64,000 nt of DNA from Candidatus Binatia bacterium (GTDB taxonomy: Bacteria > Desulfobacterota > Binatia > UBA1149 > CAITLU01): NCBI GenBank assembly GCA_036493895.1, contig DASXOZ010000033.1:1-64000 (forward strand). The letters are read 5' to 3'. This document shows, in pieces, positions 43,107-51,861 of the stretch. The position numbers and the translations under genes are program-made. The notes beneath the pieces are model-generated. The model saw nothing but the letters and a program-made list of their open reading frames with translations. It searched no databases and was not told where the DNA came from. How positions within the stretch are numbered: position 1 is the first letter of the stretch; each line of letters opens with the position of its first letter.

Positions 43107-44111
43107 ATGACCACGCGACCCCGCCGTGACCCCCACGCGCTTGCCGACGCCATGCTGGCCGGCGACGACCGCGTCTCTCTCGCCCGCCTGATCACTGTCG
43201 TCGAAAACCGCATGGCCGACACCGCCGCGGTGATGTCGAAGGTCTATCGCAAGTGCGGCCACGCGTTCACGCTCGGAATCACCGGGCCGCCGGGCGCCGG
43301 CAAGTCGACGATCACGAGCGAGCTGATCGGCTACTGCCGCCAGCGCGGCCTTTCGGTCGGCGTCATCGCCATCGACCCGTCCAGCCCGTTCTCGGGCGGC
43401 TCGGTGCTCGGCGACCGCATCCGCATGCAGAAGCATTTCCTCGACGAGGGCGTGTTCATCCGCAGCCTCTCCACGAGAGGCAGCCACGGCGGCCTGACGC
43501 GCGCCGGCCGAGACATCGTGCGCCTGATGGATGCAGCCGGCAAAGACATCATCATCATCGAGACCGTCGGGGTCGGGCAGACCGAGCTCGACATCATGGA
43601 AGTGGCCGATACGGTCGTCGTCGTGCTCGTGCCCGAGGCCGGCGACACGGTGCAGGTGATGAAGGCCGGTCTCCTGGAGATCGCCGACATCTTCGTCGTC
43701 AACAAGGCCGACCGCGACGGCGCCGTGCGCATGCGCACGGAGCTCGAGATGATGCTTTCGCTCAAATCGAGCGAGGACCAGAACGAGAACGGCTGGCGGA
43801 CGCCGGTGCTGATGACGAAGGCATCGCTCGGAGAAGGCGTCGACGAAGTGCTCGAAGCGGCGTTTCGCCACCGCGACTTCCGCCGCGAGCATCCGCAGCG
43901 CGACCGCACGGCAAGACGGCTTCGCGCGGAGGTGATGGAGATCTGCGAGGAAGAAGTGATGCGGCGGCTCGTCGCGGCAGCATCGAAGAACGTGGTGCGG
44001 GAGGTTCTGTCGCGCGTCTCGGACGGAAAGGAAGATCCGTACAACGCGGCGCTGGAGATTCTCGAGGATCGCGGGGAGTTGGCGACGATACTTTCGACGC
44101 GGGTCGAGTAG
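43107..44111 (+). CDS. meaB: methylmalonyl-CoA mutase-associated GTPase MeaB
   Basis: A 334-residue G3E GTPase protecting and repairing adenosylcobalamin-dependent acyl-CoA mutases. Walker A is GPPGAGKST, base and switch motifs include IDPSSPFSGG, DRIRMQ, ETVGVGQTE and VNKADRDG. It implies that a methylmalonyl-CoA or related mutase is encoded elsewhere in this genome. Spacing from lipB suggests co-transcription. Confidence 0.94.
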   Translation: MTTRPRRDPHALADAMLAGDDRVSLARLITVVENRMADTAAVMSKVYRKCGHAFTLGITGPPGAGKSTITSELIGYCRQRGLSVGVIAIDPSSPFSGGSVLGDRIRMQKHFLDEGVFIRSLSTRGSHGGLTRAGRDIVRLMDAAGKDIIIIETVGVGQTELDIMEVADTVVVVLVPEAGDTVQVMKAGLLEIADIFVVNKADRDGAVRMRTELEMMLSLKSSEDQNENGWRTPVLMTKASLGEGVDEVLEAAFRHRDFRREHPQRDRTARRLRAEVMEICEEEVMRRLVAAASKNVVREVLSRVSDGKEDPYNAALEILEDRGELATILSTRVE

Positions 44112-44236
44112 CGCGGCAGCGGTCAATTGTGCGGGCAGCGTCGATGCTTTCCGTATCCGGCATCGAGCCGCGGCCGCGCGGGTTTGACATCCGGGCGGGG
44201 GGCGGCAAAAAAGCCCGGTTCCACACTCCTGCGAAT

Positions 44237-44313
44237 GGCGATGTAGCTCAGGTGGTTAGAGCGAGGGCCTCATAATCCCTAGGTCGGTGGTTCGAGTCCA
44301 CCCATCGCCACCA
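44237..44313 (+). tRNA. tRNA-Met (CAT)
   Basis: A full cloverleaf with encoded CCA: acceptor GGCGATG/CATCGCC, D stem GCTC/GAGC, anticodon loop CTCATAA, T stem GGTGG/CCACC and T loop TTCGAGT. G1-C72 excludes the initiator. The anticodon stem has a C31-U39 mismatch (C44268, T44276) at the pair closing the loop. A tRNA-Ile2 (lysidine) identity is possible from the CAT anticodon, but the body looks like elongator Met. Its 3' end is the integration site of the island that follows. Confidence 0.93.
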
Positions 44314-44314
44314 C
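44299..44314 (+). repeat. left attachment repeat, inside tRNA-Met
   Basis: CACCCATCGCCACCAC, covering the 3' T-stem strand, acceptor 3' strand and CCA of the tRNA. An identical copy is at 53096-53111. Confidence 0.88.
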
Positions 44315-44425
44315 ATAGCACTCCATCCAAGTCCAACCCGATCCGCGCTTAGCATTAAGCCACCAGAAAGACTGCGCAATCTGTGCGGCCTAGGCCAATC
44401 TTGTCCATTGACAGCCGCCGTGCTC

Positions 44426-44508
44426 TGGGGGCACGATTGGGGGCATACCGAAATTTCCTGGGGCACCGCTTCCGAAAATGCCCCCGGAATCCCTGGAGGG
44501 TGCCCCCA
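44426..44508. repeat. cluster of TGGGGGCA sites at the left end of the island
   Basis: Forward copies at 44426-44433 and 44438-44445 (12 bp apart), a TGGGGCA variant at 44459-44465, and inverse copies at 44479-44485 and 44501-44508. A pair with the same 12-bp spacing is at the right end. They are good candidates for integrase/AlpA arm-type binding sites; the last also abuts the int start. Confidence 0.6.
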
Positions 44509-45704
44509 TGCCACTGACGGACCGCTCGGTTCGCAGCCTCAAACCCACTCAGAAGACATACCGTCGAGCCGATGGCCTCGGCCTCTACCTCGAAGTCTCG
44601 ACGACCGGGGGGCGACACTGGCGCTGGAAGTACCGGCACAAGGGCCTCGAGAAGCGGCTGGGCCTGGGCAGCTACCCCGAAGTCTCGATCCGCGAAGCCA
44701 GGACGCGCCGCGACGAGCTACGCGAGGAACTGCGGTCAGGGTCCGACCCTGCGGAGAAAAGGCGAGCCGCTAAGCAGGCCGCTTCCCAAGCGGTCGAGAA
44801 GGCTTCGGCTACCTTCGAGACCTTGGCGCGCGAATGGCATGGGACGCGGTCGAAGACCTGGGCGACGTCCCACAGTTCGCGTGTGTTGAGCCGCCTTGAA
44901 CGATTCGTTTTCCCGTACATCGGGGCGCGCCCCGTTGCCGACGTCGAGACCACGGAAGTGCTCGATTGCCTGCGCCGTATCGAAGCGCGCGACACGATCG
45001 AGACGGCCCACCGGGTACTGGCGAGCTGCCGGGGCGTGTTTCAGTACGCAATTGGAATCGGTCGTGCGGTCCGCGATCCGAGTCCCGATCCCCGCCATAC
45101 CCTGACCAAGAAGAAAGCTGCCCGGCACTTCGCCGCAGTAACGGAGCCGAAGGCGGTTGGCCAACTCCTGCGAACGCTTGAGCGGCATCGCGGAACACTG
45201 ACGGTCTCGTGCGCGCTGCGACTGGCTCCGCTCGTCTTCGTCAGACCTGGGGAGCTGCGTGCTTCTGAATGGGTCGGGATGGACCTTGACGCAGTCGAAT
45301 GGCGGTTCACGCTCTCGAAGACAAAAGGCGAGCACATTGTGCCGCTGTCACGGCAGGCGGTGGCGATTCTGCGCGAGTTGCAGCCGGTGACCGGCGGCCG
45401 TCGGTACGTCTTCCCGTCTGAGCGGACGCACAAGCGGCCGATGAGCGAAAACGCGCTCCTGTACGCGATGCGCGACCTTGGGGTCCCTGCAACCGAAATG
45501 ACACCCCACGGTTTCCGGGCAATGGCACGAACGATGCTCGACGAGCAACTCGGCTTTCGGCTGGACCTGATCGAGCACCAGCTCGGGCACGCCGTTCGCG
45601 ATCCGCTCGGGCGCGCCTACAATCGGACGACGTTTCTCGCCGAACGCCGCGACATGATGCAGCGGTGGGCCGACTACCTGGACACGATCAAGGAGGCGAA
45701 GTGA
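44508..45704 (+). CDS. int: P4-type tyrosine integrase
   Basis: A 398-residue integrase of the P4/DUF4102 group. The N-terminal arm-binding domain reads LTDRSVRSLKPTQKTYRRAD, GLYLEVS, then the GLGSYPEVSIREAR stretch. The catalytic domain shows Arg in FVRPGELR, HxxR in PHGFRAMAR, the second His in HQLGH and the nucleophile Tyr in AYNRTTFL. ATG 44508 has a TGGAGGG site; the frame extends upstream to 44478 without family features. It catalyses site-specific recombination at the tRNA end. Confidence 0.95.
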   Translation: MPLTDRSVRSLKPTQKTYRRADGLGLYLEVSTTGGRHWRWKYRHKGLEKRLGLGSYPEVSIREARTRRDELREELRSGSDPAEKRRAAKQAASQAVEKASATFETLAREWHGTRSKTWATSHSSRVLSRLERFVFPYIGARPVADVETTEVLDCLRRIEARDTIETAHRVLASCRGVFQYAIGIGRAVRDPSPDPRHTLTKKKAARHFAAVTEPKAVGQLLRTLERHRGTLTVSCALRLAPLVFVRPGELRASEWVGMDLDAVEWRFTLSKTKGEHIVPLSRQAVAILRELQPVTGGRRYVFPSERTHKRPMSENALLYAMRDLGVPATEMTPHGFRAMARTMLDEQLGFRLDLIEHQLGHAVRDPLGRAYNRTTFLAERRDMMQRWADYLDTIKEAK

Positions 45705-46363
45705 CGCGCCGCGATCAAAAGCGCGAACAGGATTCCGCCGTCACCATCGATTTCTCAACACAGAGCGAACGCTTGATTGCACAGGCCGGCCTACCTCCGC
45801 ACCTTCTGCCGAACGCGCGAAAGGCGGTCGCGGCGTCCAACGAGAGTATCGCCGTCGCGACCAACCTCGCGTGTGCGTATGCCTCGGCAGCTAGGGTGGC
45901 AGTCCTGCGGGAAGCCTTCGCTGCGGCGACAAAGTGGGCGCAGGGGAGCGGAGGCCTCCCCGCAAAAGAACGCGCCAAGTACGAGTCTGTACGTGGCAAG
46001 CTTGCCACACTTGCCGCGGGCGACGGCGAAGCGGCAAAGTACGCGGCCAACGCCCTGGGAGAGATCAACAAGGCGCTTCTCCTCGATGTGATCAGCGGGC
46101 TGAATCCCGTCCCCGATGCACGTCGAGGTGAGTACGCCGCCCGTGACGTGGCAAGGAGCTGGTGTCGGTGCACTGGTCATGAGGCCAAAGCTACCTGGGA
46201 CCAGTCCTCGAAGGCGGTCAAGAGCGGCCAGCTTCACCAGACTCCGCTGGTCCGGTTCGTTCAGAGCGTCCTTCGGACGTACTTCCCCGAGCTGACTGCG
46301 GGCGAGGTGAAGCGCGGAATCGAAGCCGCAGCTGCCGACCCTAACAAACGCGTCGGAAAATAG
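45701..46363 (+). CDS. unknown protein downstream of int
   Basis: A 220-residue soluble, Ala/Lys-rich and largely helical protein. It starts at GTG 45701, overlapping the integrase stop (GTGA), and so is translationally coupled to int. No domain recognised; a lone WCRCTG segment might bind metal. Coupling to int suggests a role in recombination or island maintenance, without further evidence. Confidence 0.55.
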   Translation: MTRRDQKREQDSAVTIDFSTQSERLIAQAGLPPHLLPNARKAVAASNESIAVATNLACAYASAARVAVLREAFAAATKWAQGSGGLPAKERAKYESVRGKLATLAAGDGEAAKYAANALGEINKALLLDVISGLNPVPDARRGEYAARDVARSWCRCTGHEAKATWDQSSKAVKSGQLHQTPLVRFVQSVLRTYFPELTAGEVKRGIEAAAADPNKRVGK

Positions 46364-46403
46364 ATCAAAGTACTAGGGCACGAACGGCGCCATCGCGCGC
46401 ACA

Positions 46404-46433
46404 TTCTCCTCGTCCGAAAACGCACGAGGAGAA
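46404..46433 (+). promoter_or_regulatory. RNA hairpin sequestering the alpA ribosome site
   Basis: TTCTCCTCGT pairs perfectly with ACGAGGAGAA (loop of ten). The 3' arm is the Shine-Dalgarno sequence of the AlpA-like gene that starts at 46440, so folding would hide it. Confidence 0.55.
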
Positions 46434-46439
46434 ATCGCG

Positions 46440-46739
46440 ATGCACAAGCTCCCTGAAACGGGCTTCTTCCGTCTTCGTCAGATTCTTGGCGACCGGAGGG
46501 CGAGTCCCAAAGTCGAACCCCTCATCCCGGTCTGCAAGAGTTCGTGGTGGGCGGGCGTGCGGTCGGGGCGCTACCCAGCTCCGGTGAAGCTCGGCCCGCG
46601 CACTACCGCGTGGCGTGTGGAAGACATCCGGGCGCTGATTGCGAGCCTTGCCGAGGCCGCGGGTTGCGCTCCGACGAAAACGGGCGACCAACCTACACCC
46701 GCAACTTCTCACAAAAACGACAACGCCGCCCTGGACTGA
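46440..46739 (+). CDS. AlpA-family regulator/excisionase
   Basis: A 99-residue protein with the AlpA layout: an N-terminal FFRLRQILGD start to the HTH, IPVCKSSWWAGVRSGRYPAPVKLGPRTTAWRVEDIRALIAS. The SSWW.GV..G.YP.PVKLG..T..WR..DI segment is diagnostic. AlpA proteins activate integrase or direct excision in P4-like elements. Its ribosome site lies in a hairpin (46404-46433). The stop lies inside another hairpin (46716-46755). Confidence 0.88.
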   Translation: MHKLPETGFFRLRQILGDRRASPKVEPLIPVCKSSWWAGVRSGRYPAPVKLGPRTTAWRVEDIRALIASLAEAAGCAPTKTGDQPTPATSHKNDNAALD

Positions 46740-46755
46740 GGGGCGGCGCGTCGTT
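46716..46755 (+). terminator. hairpin spanning the alpA stop codon
   Basis: AACGAC/GTCGTT plus CGCCGCCC/GGGCGGCG around a nine-base loop holding the stop. A T-run is missing, so termination strength is uncertain. Confidence 0.45.
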
Positions 46756-46866
46756 CCGTTCGGGATAATCCGACCGGTGTGCTGGTAAGCAGCCGCGAGA
46801 CTACCACGAACGACGTCCGCGCGTCACCGCTTTTGCCAGGGTCGCTCCTTCGATTTGGAGTTGACC

Positions 46867-47355
46867 ATGAAACATACAACGTTCGATCTCGCGCCGCTCA
46901 AGGCCAGGTCCATTGAACTGGCCGCGAGCCATTGCGGGATCGTCTTCGGACGCGACCGCAAGGCCTTGTGCCCGGCCCACGATGACAAGACCCCGTCGCT
47001 AAGCTACTGGCCGAAGGGGGAACTGTTCAAGTGCTGGTCTTGCGGCTGGTCTGGCGACATCGTCGCGCTCTACCGGCTCGTAACAGGGGCCACGTTCATT
47101 GTTGCCGCCAAGGCTCTCGGCGCGGCGCCATCCGGAGTGCTGCGACAACGCTCCCAGAAGCCCGCTGACGCGCGTCGCGAGGCTGGTGCGGTCGAGGGCA
47201 GCCTCTTCAGGCAGATCGCGTGCCTGCGAGACGTACTCGATCAGATCGCCGACGACGAAGAGCGGGACGTGACCACGCGCCTTGACGCGCTCATCTCCGC
47301 CCGGCAGTGCGACGAAACCCTCGACTCGATGCTCGCCATGGGAGCCGCCCAGTGA
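46867..47355 (+). CDS. CHC2 zinc-finger (DnaG-type) protein without TOPRIM domain
   Basis: A 162-residue protein. The first 70 residues are a primase-type zinc ribbon: CPAHDDKTPSL, then FKCWSCGWSGDIVAL (Cys, His, Cys, Cys). The remaining half is helical and lacks a TOPRIM catalytic core, so it is not a complete primase. It probably helps initiate replication of the island with the overlapping ATPase gene (GTGA). ATG 46867 is preferred for its fit to the domain start. Confidence 0.8.
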   Translation: MKHTTFDLAPLKARSIELAASHCGIVFGRDRKALCPAHDDKTPSLSYWPKGELFKCWSCGWSGDIVALYRLVTGATFIVAAKALGAAPSGVLRQRSQKPADARREAGAVEGSLFRQIACLRDVLDQIADDEERDVTTRLDALISARQCDETLDSMLAMGAAQ

Positions 47356-49289
47356 ACGCGGAGCAGGCACGCGAGGAGGCCGAGAAGGCTTTCAGGGAGG
47401 TTGCACCGAAGCCGCCAACGCTGGGCGAGGTGCGGTCCATGGCTGATCGGTGCGGCAAGACCGGGAGCGACGATGCCAAGAAGGCAGTCATGGTCGCATG
47501 GCGACAGCTCGACGACGATGACCGCGCGATCTCGTGCAAGAGTATTGCGACTGCCATCGACGTGCGCGTTGGGGGCCTGCGGCAGTGCGAAGCTCCGGCG
47601 GGTGACAGCGATGATGGTGGTGACGATCTTACGCAGGCGGACCGGCTGGTCGCCTACGCAGAAGACTTTGCGCTGTTTATCGATGCGCGCGGCGAAGCCG
47701 CGTTCGCCGACGTCGAGATCAATGGGCACCGGGAGACACACAAGGTCGATTCCAAGAGTTTCCGCGATGTCTTGCGGTCGCGGTACTATGCCGACAACGG
47801 CAAGGCAGCGCGCGGCGAAGTCATTGCCCAGGCTGTCGCCACCATCGAGGCCCGCGCGCTGTTCGCCAGCCCCGTGGTACGTCACGAGGTCCATCTTCGG
47901 AGTGCGAACGTCGGGTCGGCAATCTATATCGACAGTGGGAGGGAGGACTGGAGCGCGATCAAGGTGACAGCCGATGGGTTCGGCTACGACTTCAACCCCG
48001 ACGTCCGGTTCCGACGGACCAAGGAATCGCTGCCTATGCCAGAGTTCATGGACGGGGGCAGCGTCGGCGACCTGCTGCCGCTCATTAACGTGAAGTCCCC
48101 GGCTGATTTTATTCTGACTGTGGCGTTTCTGCTTCAGGTTCTTCGGGGAAAACCGAAGTACGTCCACCCGGTGCTGCGCGGCGAGCAGGGCTCCGGGAAG
48201 AGCGCCTATACCGTCATGGTCAGGTCGCTGGTCGATCCGGCAAACTCCGACCTGCGGTCACCGCCGCGCAACGAGGATGACCTGTTCTGCGCGGCGCAGG
48301 CTATGCTGGTTCTCGCCTTCGACAACTTGACGAGCGTCCCGCAGTGGTTGTCGGATGCATTCTGCCGCATGGGGGACGGCGGCAGTCTCGGCAAGCGGAC
48401 CCACTACGAGAATGACCTGGAGACCGTGCTGCGTGGCGGTCGGCCCATGATCTTCAATGGCATTTCCGAGGCCATTACGGCGGGCGACCTGGCCGACCGC
48501 GCAATGTTCATCAATCTTGAACCCATCCCGGAGGCGGCGCGCATCGACGACGACACCCTCGTCGAGATGCAAGACCGGGCGAGGCCGAGAATCTTTGGCG
48601 CACTGTTGCGCGCTTGTATGTGCGGCCTGCGGAACCTGCCGACGACGACGGTGAAGAACATGCCGAGAATGGCAACCTTTGCGCGATGGGTTGCAGCGTG
48701 CGAGCCCGCTCTGGTCGGGACCGTCATCGGCAAAGCACCCGACGGGACCGAGATTCGGTGGGAGGAGGGTAATTTTCTCGCGGCGTACCGCGGCAACCGG
48801 GCGGGTGCTGCCGAATCCGTTTTGGACGCCGATGTCGTGGCGTCTGAACTTCGGGCTTGGCTTCCGACTACCGCCGGATGGACAGGCGAGCCGAAGGAGT
48901 GGTCCGGCACTTCGACCGTGCTGTTCCAGGATTTGGGCCGCTACGCTGATCGCCCGGGCGGCCCGGCCAAGACGAAGGGATGGCCGACCAGCGCCACCGG
49001 CATGTCCGACCGCATTCGCCGGGCAGCACCGGCCCTTCGGCGCGTCGGTATCGACTTTTCGGAGAAGCGGAGAGCGACGACTCGTATCCTGACGCTTGCC
49101 AGCATCGCGCGACCCGAAACGGCCAGCGTTCGTCCCAGCGTGTCATCGGCGTCATCGACGTCACGAACCGAGTCGGCCGAGGGTCAGGATGACCTTCATG
49201 ACGGCGATGACGCGTCGATTCGAGGTTCGGACGCGATGATACCGAACGAAGGTCGGCCCGAACTGCCTGACAACGGCATCACGCTGTGA
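47352..49289 (+). CDS. P-loop ATPase/helicase-like replication protein
   Basis: A 645-residue protein with GTG start overlapping the zinc-finger gene. The P-loop is GEQGSGKSA (about residue 280), Walker B is MLVLAFDNL, and a sensor-like RPMIFNGI follows, an arrangement seen in phage and satellite replication ATPases paired with CHC2 proteins. The N-terminal 240 residues and the C-terminal region (AAYRGNRAGAAESVLDADVV, resembling a primase-helicase C-terminal part) have no clear catalytic motif. It is probably the island's replicative helicase. Confidence 0.75.
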   Translation: MNAEQAREEAEKAFREVAPKPPTLGEVRSMADRCGKTGSDDAKKAVMVAWRQLDDDDRAISCKSIATAIDVRVGGLRQCEAPAGDSDDGGDDLTQADRLVAYAEDFALFIDARGEAAFADVEINGHRETHKVDSKSFRDVLRSRYYADNGKAARGEVIAQAVATIEARALFASPVVRHEVHLRSANVGSAIYIDSGREDWSAIKVTADGFGYDFNPDVRFRRTKESLPMPEFMDGGSVGDLLPLINVKSPADFILTVAFLLQVLRGKPKYVHPVLRGEQGSGKSAYTVMVRSLVDPANSDLRSPPRNEDDLFCAAQAMLVLAFDNLTSVPQWLSDAFCRMGDGGSLGKRTHYENDLETVLRGGRPMIFNGISEAITAGDLADRAMFINLEPIPEAARIDDDTLVEMQDRARPRIFGALLRACMCGLRNLPTTTVKNMPRMATFARWVAACEPALVGTVIGKAPDGTEIRWEEGNFLAAYRGNRAGAAESVLDADVVASELRAWLPTTAGWTGEPKEWSGTSTVLFQDLGRYADRPGGPAKTKGWPTSATGMSDRIRRAAPALRRVGIDFSEKRRATTRILTLASIARPETASVRPSVSSASSTSRTESAEGQDDLHDGDDASIRGSDAMIPNEGRPELPDNGITL

Positions 49290-49813
49290 TCGCCGCCGCT
49301 CTGGTGACGGCCTGTGAGGCCGCCGGGATCGTACTATCGGTCACGACTGATGGAGGGCTCCACCTCCAGCCGACTCCCGATGCGGGGACGGTTGATCGGC
49401 TACGCGAGCACAAGGCGGAGATCCTTGCGCTCCTGCGCACGAAGACGCGCGAAGCTGGGGCGGGCATGTGCCGCCTCGATCCTGACTTCCCGGAGGTCGT
49501 GCCCGACCCAGAGGCCGAAGCAGCAGCCCTTGCCGATGGCTGGACGCGACGGCGCGACGGCCGCTGGGAATTTCCTGCCGGATGGTCGTCGCTCTACCCG
49601 CGCACGCCCGAGGGCGACGACATCGATTGGCCTGGCATCGACGCCCTGCGGGCCGCCAACGAGGTCCCCTTGCCCGACGACCGCCAGCCGGGCCCGGGCC
49701 TGCGTCCGCTGACCGAAGAGGAAAAGCGGCAGATCCGCACCGCGGGCGCGCCGCTCCCGCCGGGCGTCAGCTACGGCCGAACGCCGACCGGGCAGTGGAG
49801 GCGGCTGACGTGA
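49286..49813 (+). CDS. protein with TubC-N-like docking segment
   Basis: A 175-residue protein, GTG start overlapping the ATPase stop (GTGA). Residues 1-50 fit the TubC-N pattern: a short helix, VTTDGGLHLQPTPDAG, then LREHKAEILALLRT. The rest is Pro/Asp-rich (FPAGWSSLYPRTPEGDDIDW) and unknown. TubC-N-like segments often occur in small proteins next to island replication ATPases. It closes the replication operon. Confidence 0.6.
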   Translation: MIAAALVTACEAAGIVLSVTTDGGLHLQPTPDAGTVDRLREHKAEILALLRTKTREAGAGMCRLDPDFPEVVPDPEAEAAALADGWTRRRDGRWEFPAGWSSLYPRTPEGDDIDWPGIDALRAANEVPLPDDRQPGPGLRPLTEEEKRQIRTAGAPLPPGVSYGRTPTGQWRRLT

Positions 49814-50078
49814 ACACGTTCGCGCTTCCTCCGCGCACTAAAAGCCTACGCGGTCGTGATTCCGCTCTTTCGGACCGCATCACTGCCACCGGCCGCCCTC
49901 GCCGGTCAGGCTTCCCGGCCGGTCATTGCAGAAAGTAATCGGGATCACCGACCTGTAGCGAATTGACCCCCTGCCACTGATACCGCTTTGCGTGACCCCC
50001 GTCCGCGGGAGTAAAGGCCCGGACCAAGTAGGGCCGACGGCCGAGGCCGCCACACACGCCTGTTCCGGGAGGATTCAC

Positions 50079-51029
50079 ATGCGAAGCGTAGCGTCCGGCC
50101 TCATCGCCATCGGCATCCTTTTCTATTCAACCGCGGCGCTTGCGGGAGATGCGGCCCTTACTTGCGAGGCGAGCAAGCTCAAGCTGACGGCCAAGTACGG
50201 TTCGTGCCGACTGAACGCGGAATCCCAGGCGCTCAAGACGGGCGATCCGGTGAACTACTCGAAGTGCGACCTTTCGAAATTCACTGATGCGGAGACAAAG
50301 GCGGCCGGAGCGTGCCCGACGAACGGTGACGAGTCACCGATCCAAACCTACATGGACGACTGTGCCGGGCGCGTTGCAACCTCGCTCGGTGGTGGCGGCG
50401 GCATCCCCGACACTTGTCCGATCGACCTCGCGTCCTGCAACAGCGGCCTCGCGGTCTGCCACTCCGACTGCGTGGCGAGCGTAAGGCCGCCACTGCGCAC
50501 CGGCGAGACGACGTCTTACGGCACGGGGTCGGACGGTGATTTGCAGAAGGGCGCTGCGCGCTCGTTCACGGATAACGGAGACGGCACCATCACGGACAAC
50601 ACCACCGGCCTCATGTGGGAGAAGAAAGACAATTCAGGCGGTCTCCACGACCTGAACAACACCTACACTTGGTCAACCGGAACGAACAACATGGACGGCA
50701 CGATTACGACGGTGTTTCTCGCGAACATGAACAGCGCGGGCGGTTTCGCCGGTCATACCGACTGGAGAATTCCGAACCGTTTCGAACTGGAGACGCTTAT
50801 GGACTTGGGTGCCAGCATTCCGAGAACCTACCCGGCTTTCAACGCTGGCTGCACGGCCGGCTGCACCGTTGCGACGTGTAGCTGCACGCAGTCGGGCGGC
50901 TACTGGTCGTCCTCGACGTACCAGGACCTCCCGTCGTCCGCGTGGTTCGTGTACTTCGTCGTTGGGTACACGGACGCGGCCGGCAAGACGGACCTCGAAT
51001 ACGTCCGTGCTGTTCGCGCCGGCTCTTAG
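50079..51029 (+). CDS. island-borne secreted DUF1566 protein
   Basis: A 316-residue exported protein; ATG 50079 follows GGGAGGA, and a signal peptide spans 1-22 (STAALAG). A Cys-rich N-terminal region (about 25-140; CEASKLKLTAKYGSC, CPIDLASC) precedes a DUF1566 domain with DNGDGTITDNTTGLMWEK, WRIPNRFELETLMDLG, YWSSSTYQ and YVRAVRAG. The DUF1566 part is close to the chromosomal protein at 10559. The two Cys N-terminal regions differ. It has its own promoter region in the 265-bp gap before it and no link to replication genes, so it is cargo. Confidence 0.85.
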   Translation: MRSVASGLIAIGILFYSTAALAGDAALTCEASKLKLTAKYGSCRLNAESQALKTGDPVNYSKCDLSKFTDAETKAAGACPTNGDESPIQTYMDDCAGRVATSLGGGGGIPDTCPIDLASCNSGLAVCHSDCVASVRPPLRTGETTSYGTGSDGDLQKGAARSFTDNGDGTITDNTTGLMWEKKDNSGGLHDLNNTYTWSTGTNNMDGTITTVFLANMNSAGGFAGHTDWRIPNRFELETLMDLGASIPRTYPAFNAGCTAGCTVATCSCTQSGGYWSSSTYQDLPSSAWFVYFVVGYTDAAGKTDLEYVRAVRAGS

Positions 51030-51066
51030 CTCGATGATTCGATCATTTGTAATTTGACCATTGGGG

Positions 51067-51089
51067 GTCCGGGGGCGCAGCCCCCGGAC
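51067..51089. terminator. 10-bp hairpin after the DUF1566 cargo gene
   Basis: GTCCGGGGGC, loop GCA, GCCCCCGGAC: a perfect stem with a preceding GGG and following A. No T-run on either strand, yet compact and G+C-rich enough to act as a bidirectional transcription barrier or an RNA stabiliser. Confidence 0.55.
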
Positions 51090-51285
51090 ACTTCACAGGG
51101 CCGTGGTGCATATCGACACCGAGCGGTGACATCCGCACTCGCCTCGACGCTTCGCCGGCATTCCACGAAGCGTTTCCGGTAAACCGCAGGAAGCGCCGCC
51201 CAGACGCTAGGCGATACTTCCGCACCGACGACAGGGGGAGACGCGCCGCGTCGCGCTAGCGCGGCAAGCACAGCAGGGCGGCGCT

Positions 51286-51678
51286 CTACCGCCGCAGCAA
51301 CTCGCGAATCTGCGCATCCAGCTCCGCGCTCGACGCCAGCCGGTCCTCCGCCGCATCCAGCCCGTCCAGAATTCGCCGCAGCGCCGCGGGCTTTGCCAAA
51401 CCGCGGTACTCGCCAAGCGCCGTCGCAATGCACTTTTCCATGAGATCGGCGCGCAGCGCCTGCGCGTCACTGGCGAGCATCGAGCGGATTTCCTCGTAAC
51501 GCTCAGCGAACCAAGGGTCTGACTGCCACCGCAAGACGGTCCCGAGCGGTATACCCGAGGCTTCGACCGCTCGGACGCGCGAGCCGCTGCACTCCACCAA
51601 GGCGCGCAGGAAGGCCTGCTGGCGCTTGCGCAGCGCCGTGCGGCGGTCGAGCTGGCCGATATGGCGAGCTTTAGTCAT
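51286..51678 (-). CDS. TerS-like HTH protein (phBC6A51-type)
   Basis: A 130-residue protein. The segment RKRQQAFLRALVECSGSRVRAVEASGIPLGTVLRWQSDPWFAERYEEI follows the pattern of small-terminase and phBC6A51-type HTH domains (helix, AV.ASGI...TV.RW..DP.F...). ATG 51678 is chosen; two further ATGs upstream are possible. It is oriented against the rest of the island. In phage satellites a TerS-like protein redirects helper-phage packaging; that role here is inference. The 51030-51285 interval before it holds no gene. Confidence 0.55.
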   Translation of the reverse strand: MTKARHIGQLDRRTALRKRQQAFLRALVECSGSRVRAVEASGIPLGTVLRWQSDPWFAERYEEIRSMLASDAQALRADLMEKCIATALGEYRGLAKPAALRRILDGLDAAEDRLASSAELDAQIRELLRR

Positions 51679-51861
51679 CGGCAGCATTGTAGCGGCCACT
51701 GAGGCACTGGCAATGTCGCCGAGCGCGTCGAAATGGGCGGCTGCTGAGTCGGCTGTCACATAGCCGATGGTTTTGGACCGGCTACGAGTGATAGGTAAGG
51801 CGGCGTTCGTCGCAACGCGTATCACGCGCTCGGGAAGAACAGGCGGAGGCGGAGGGAACCA

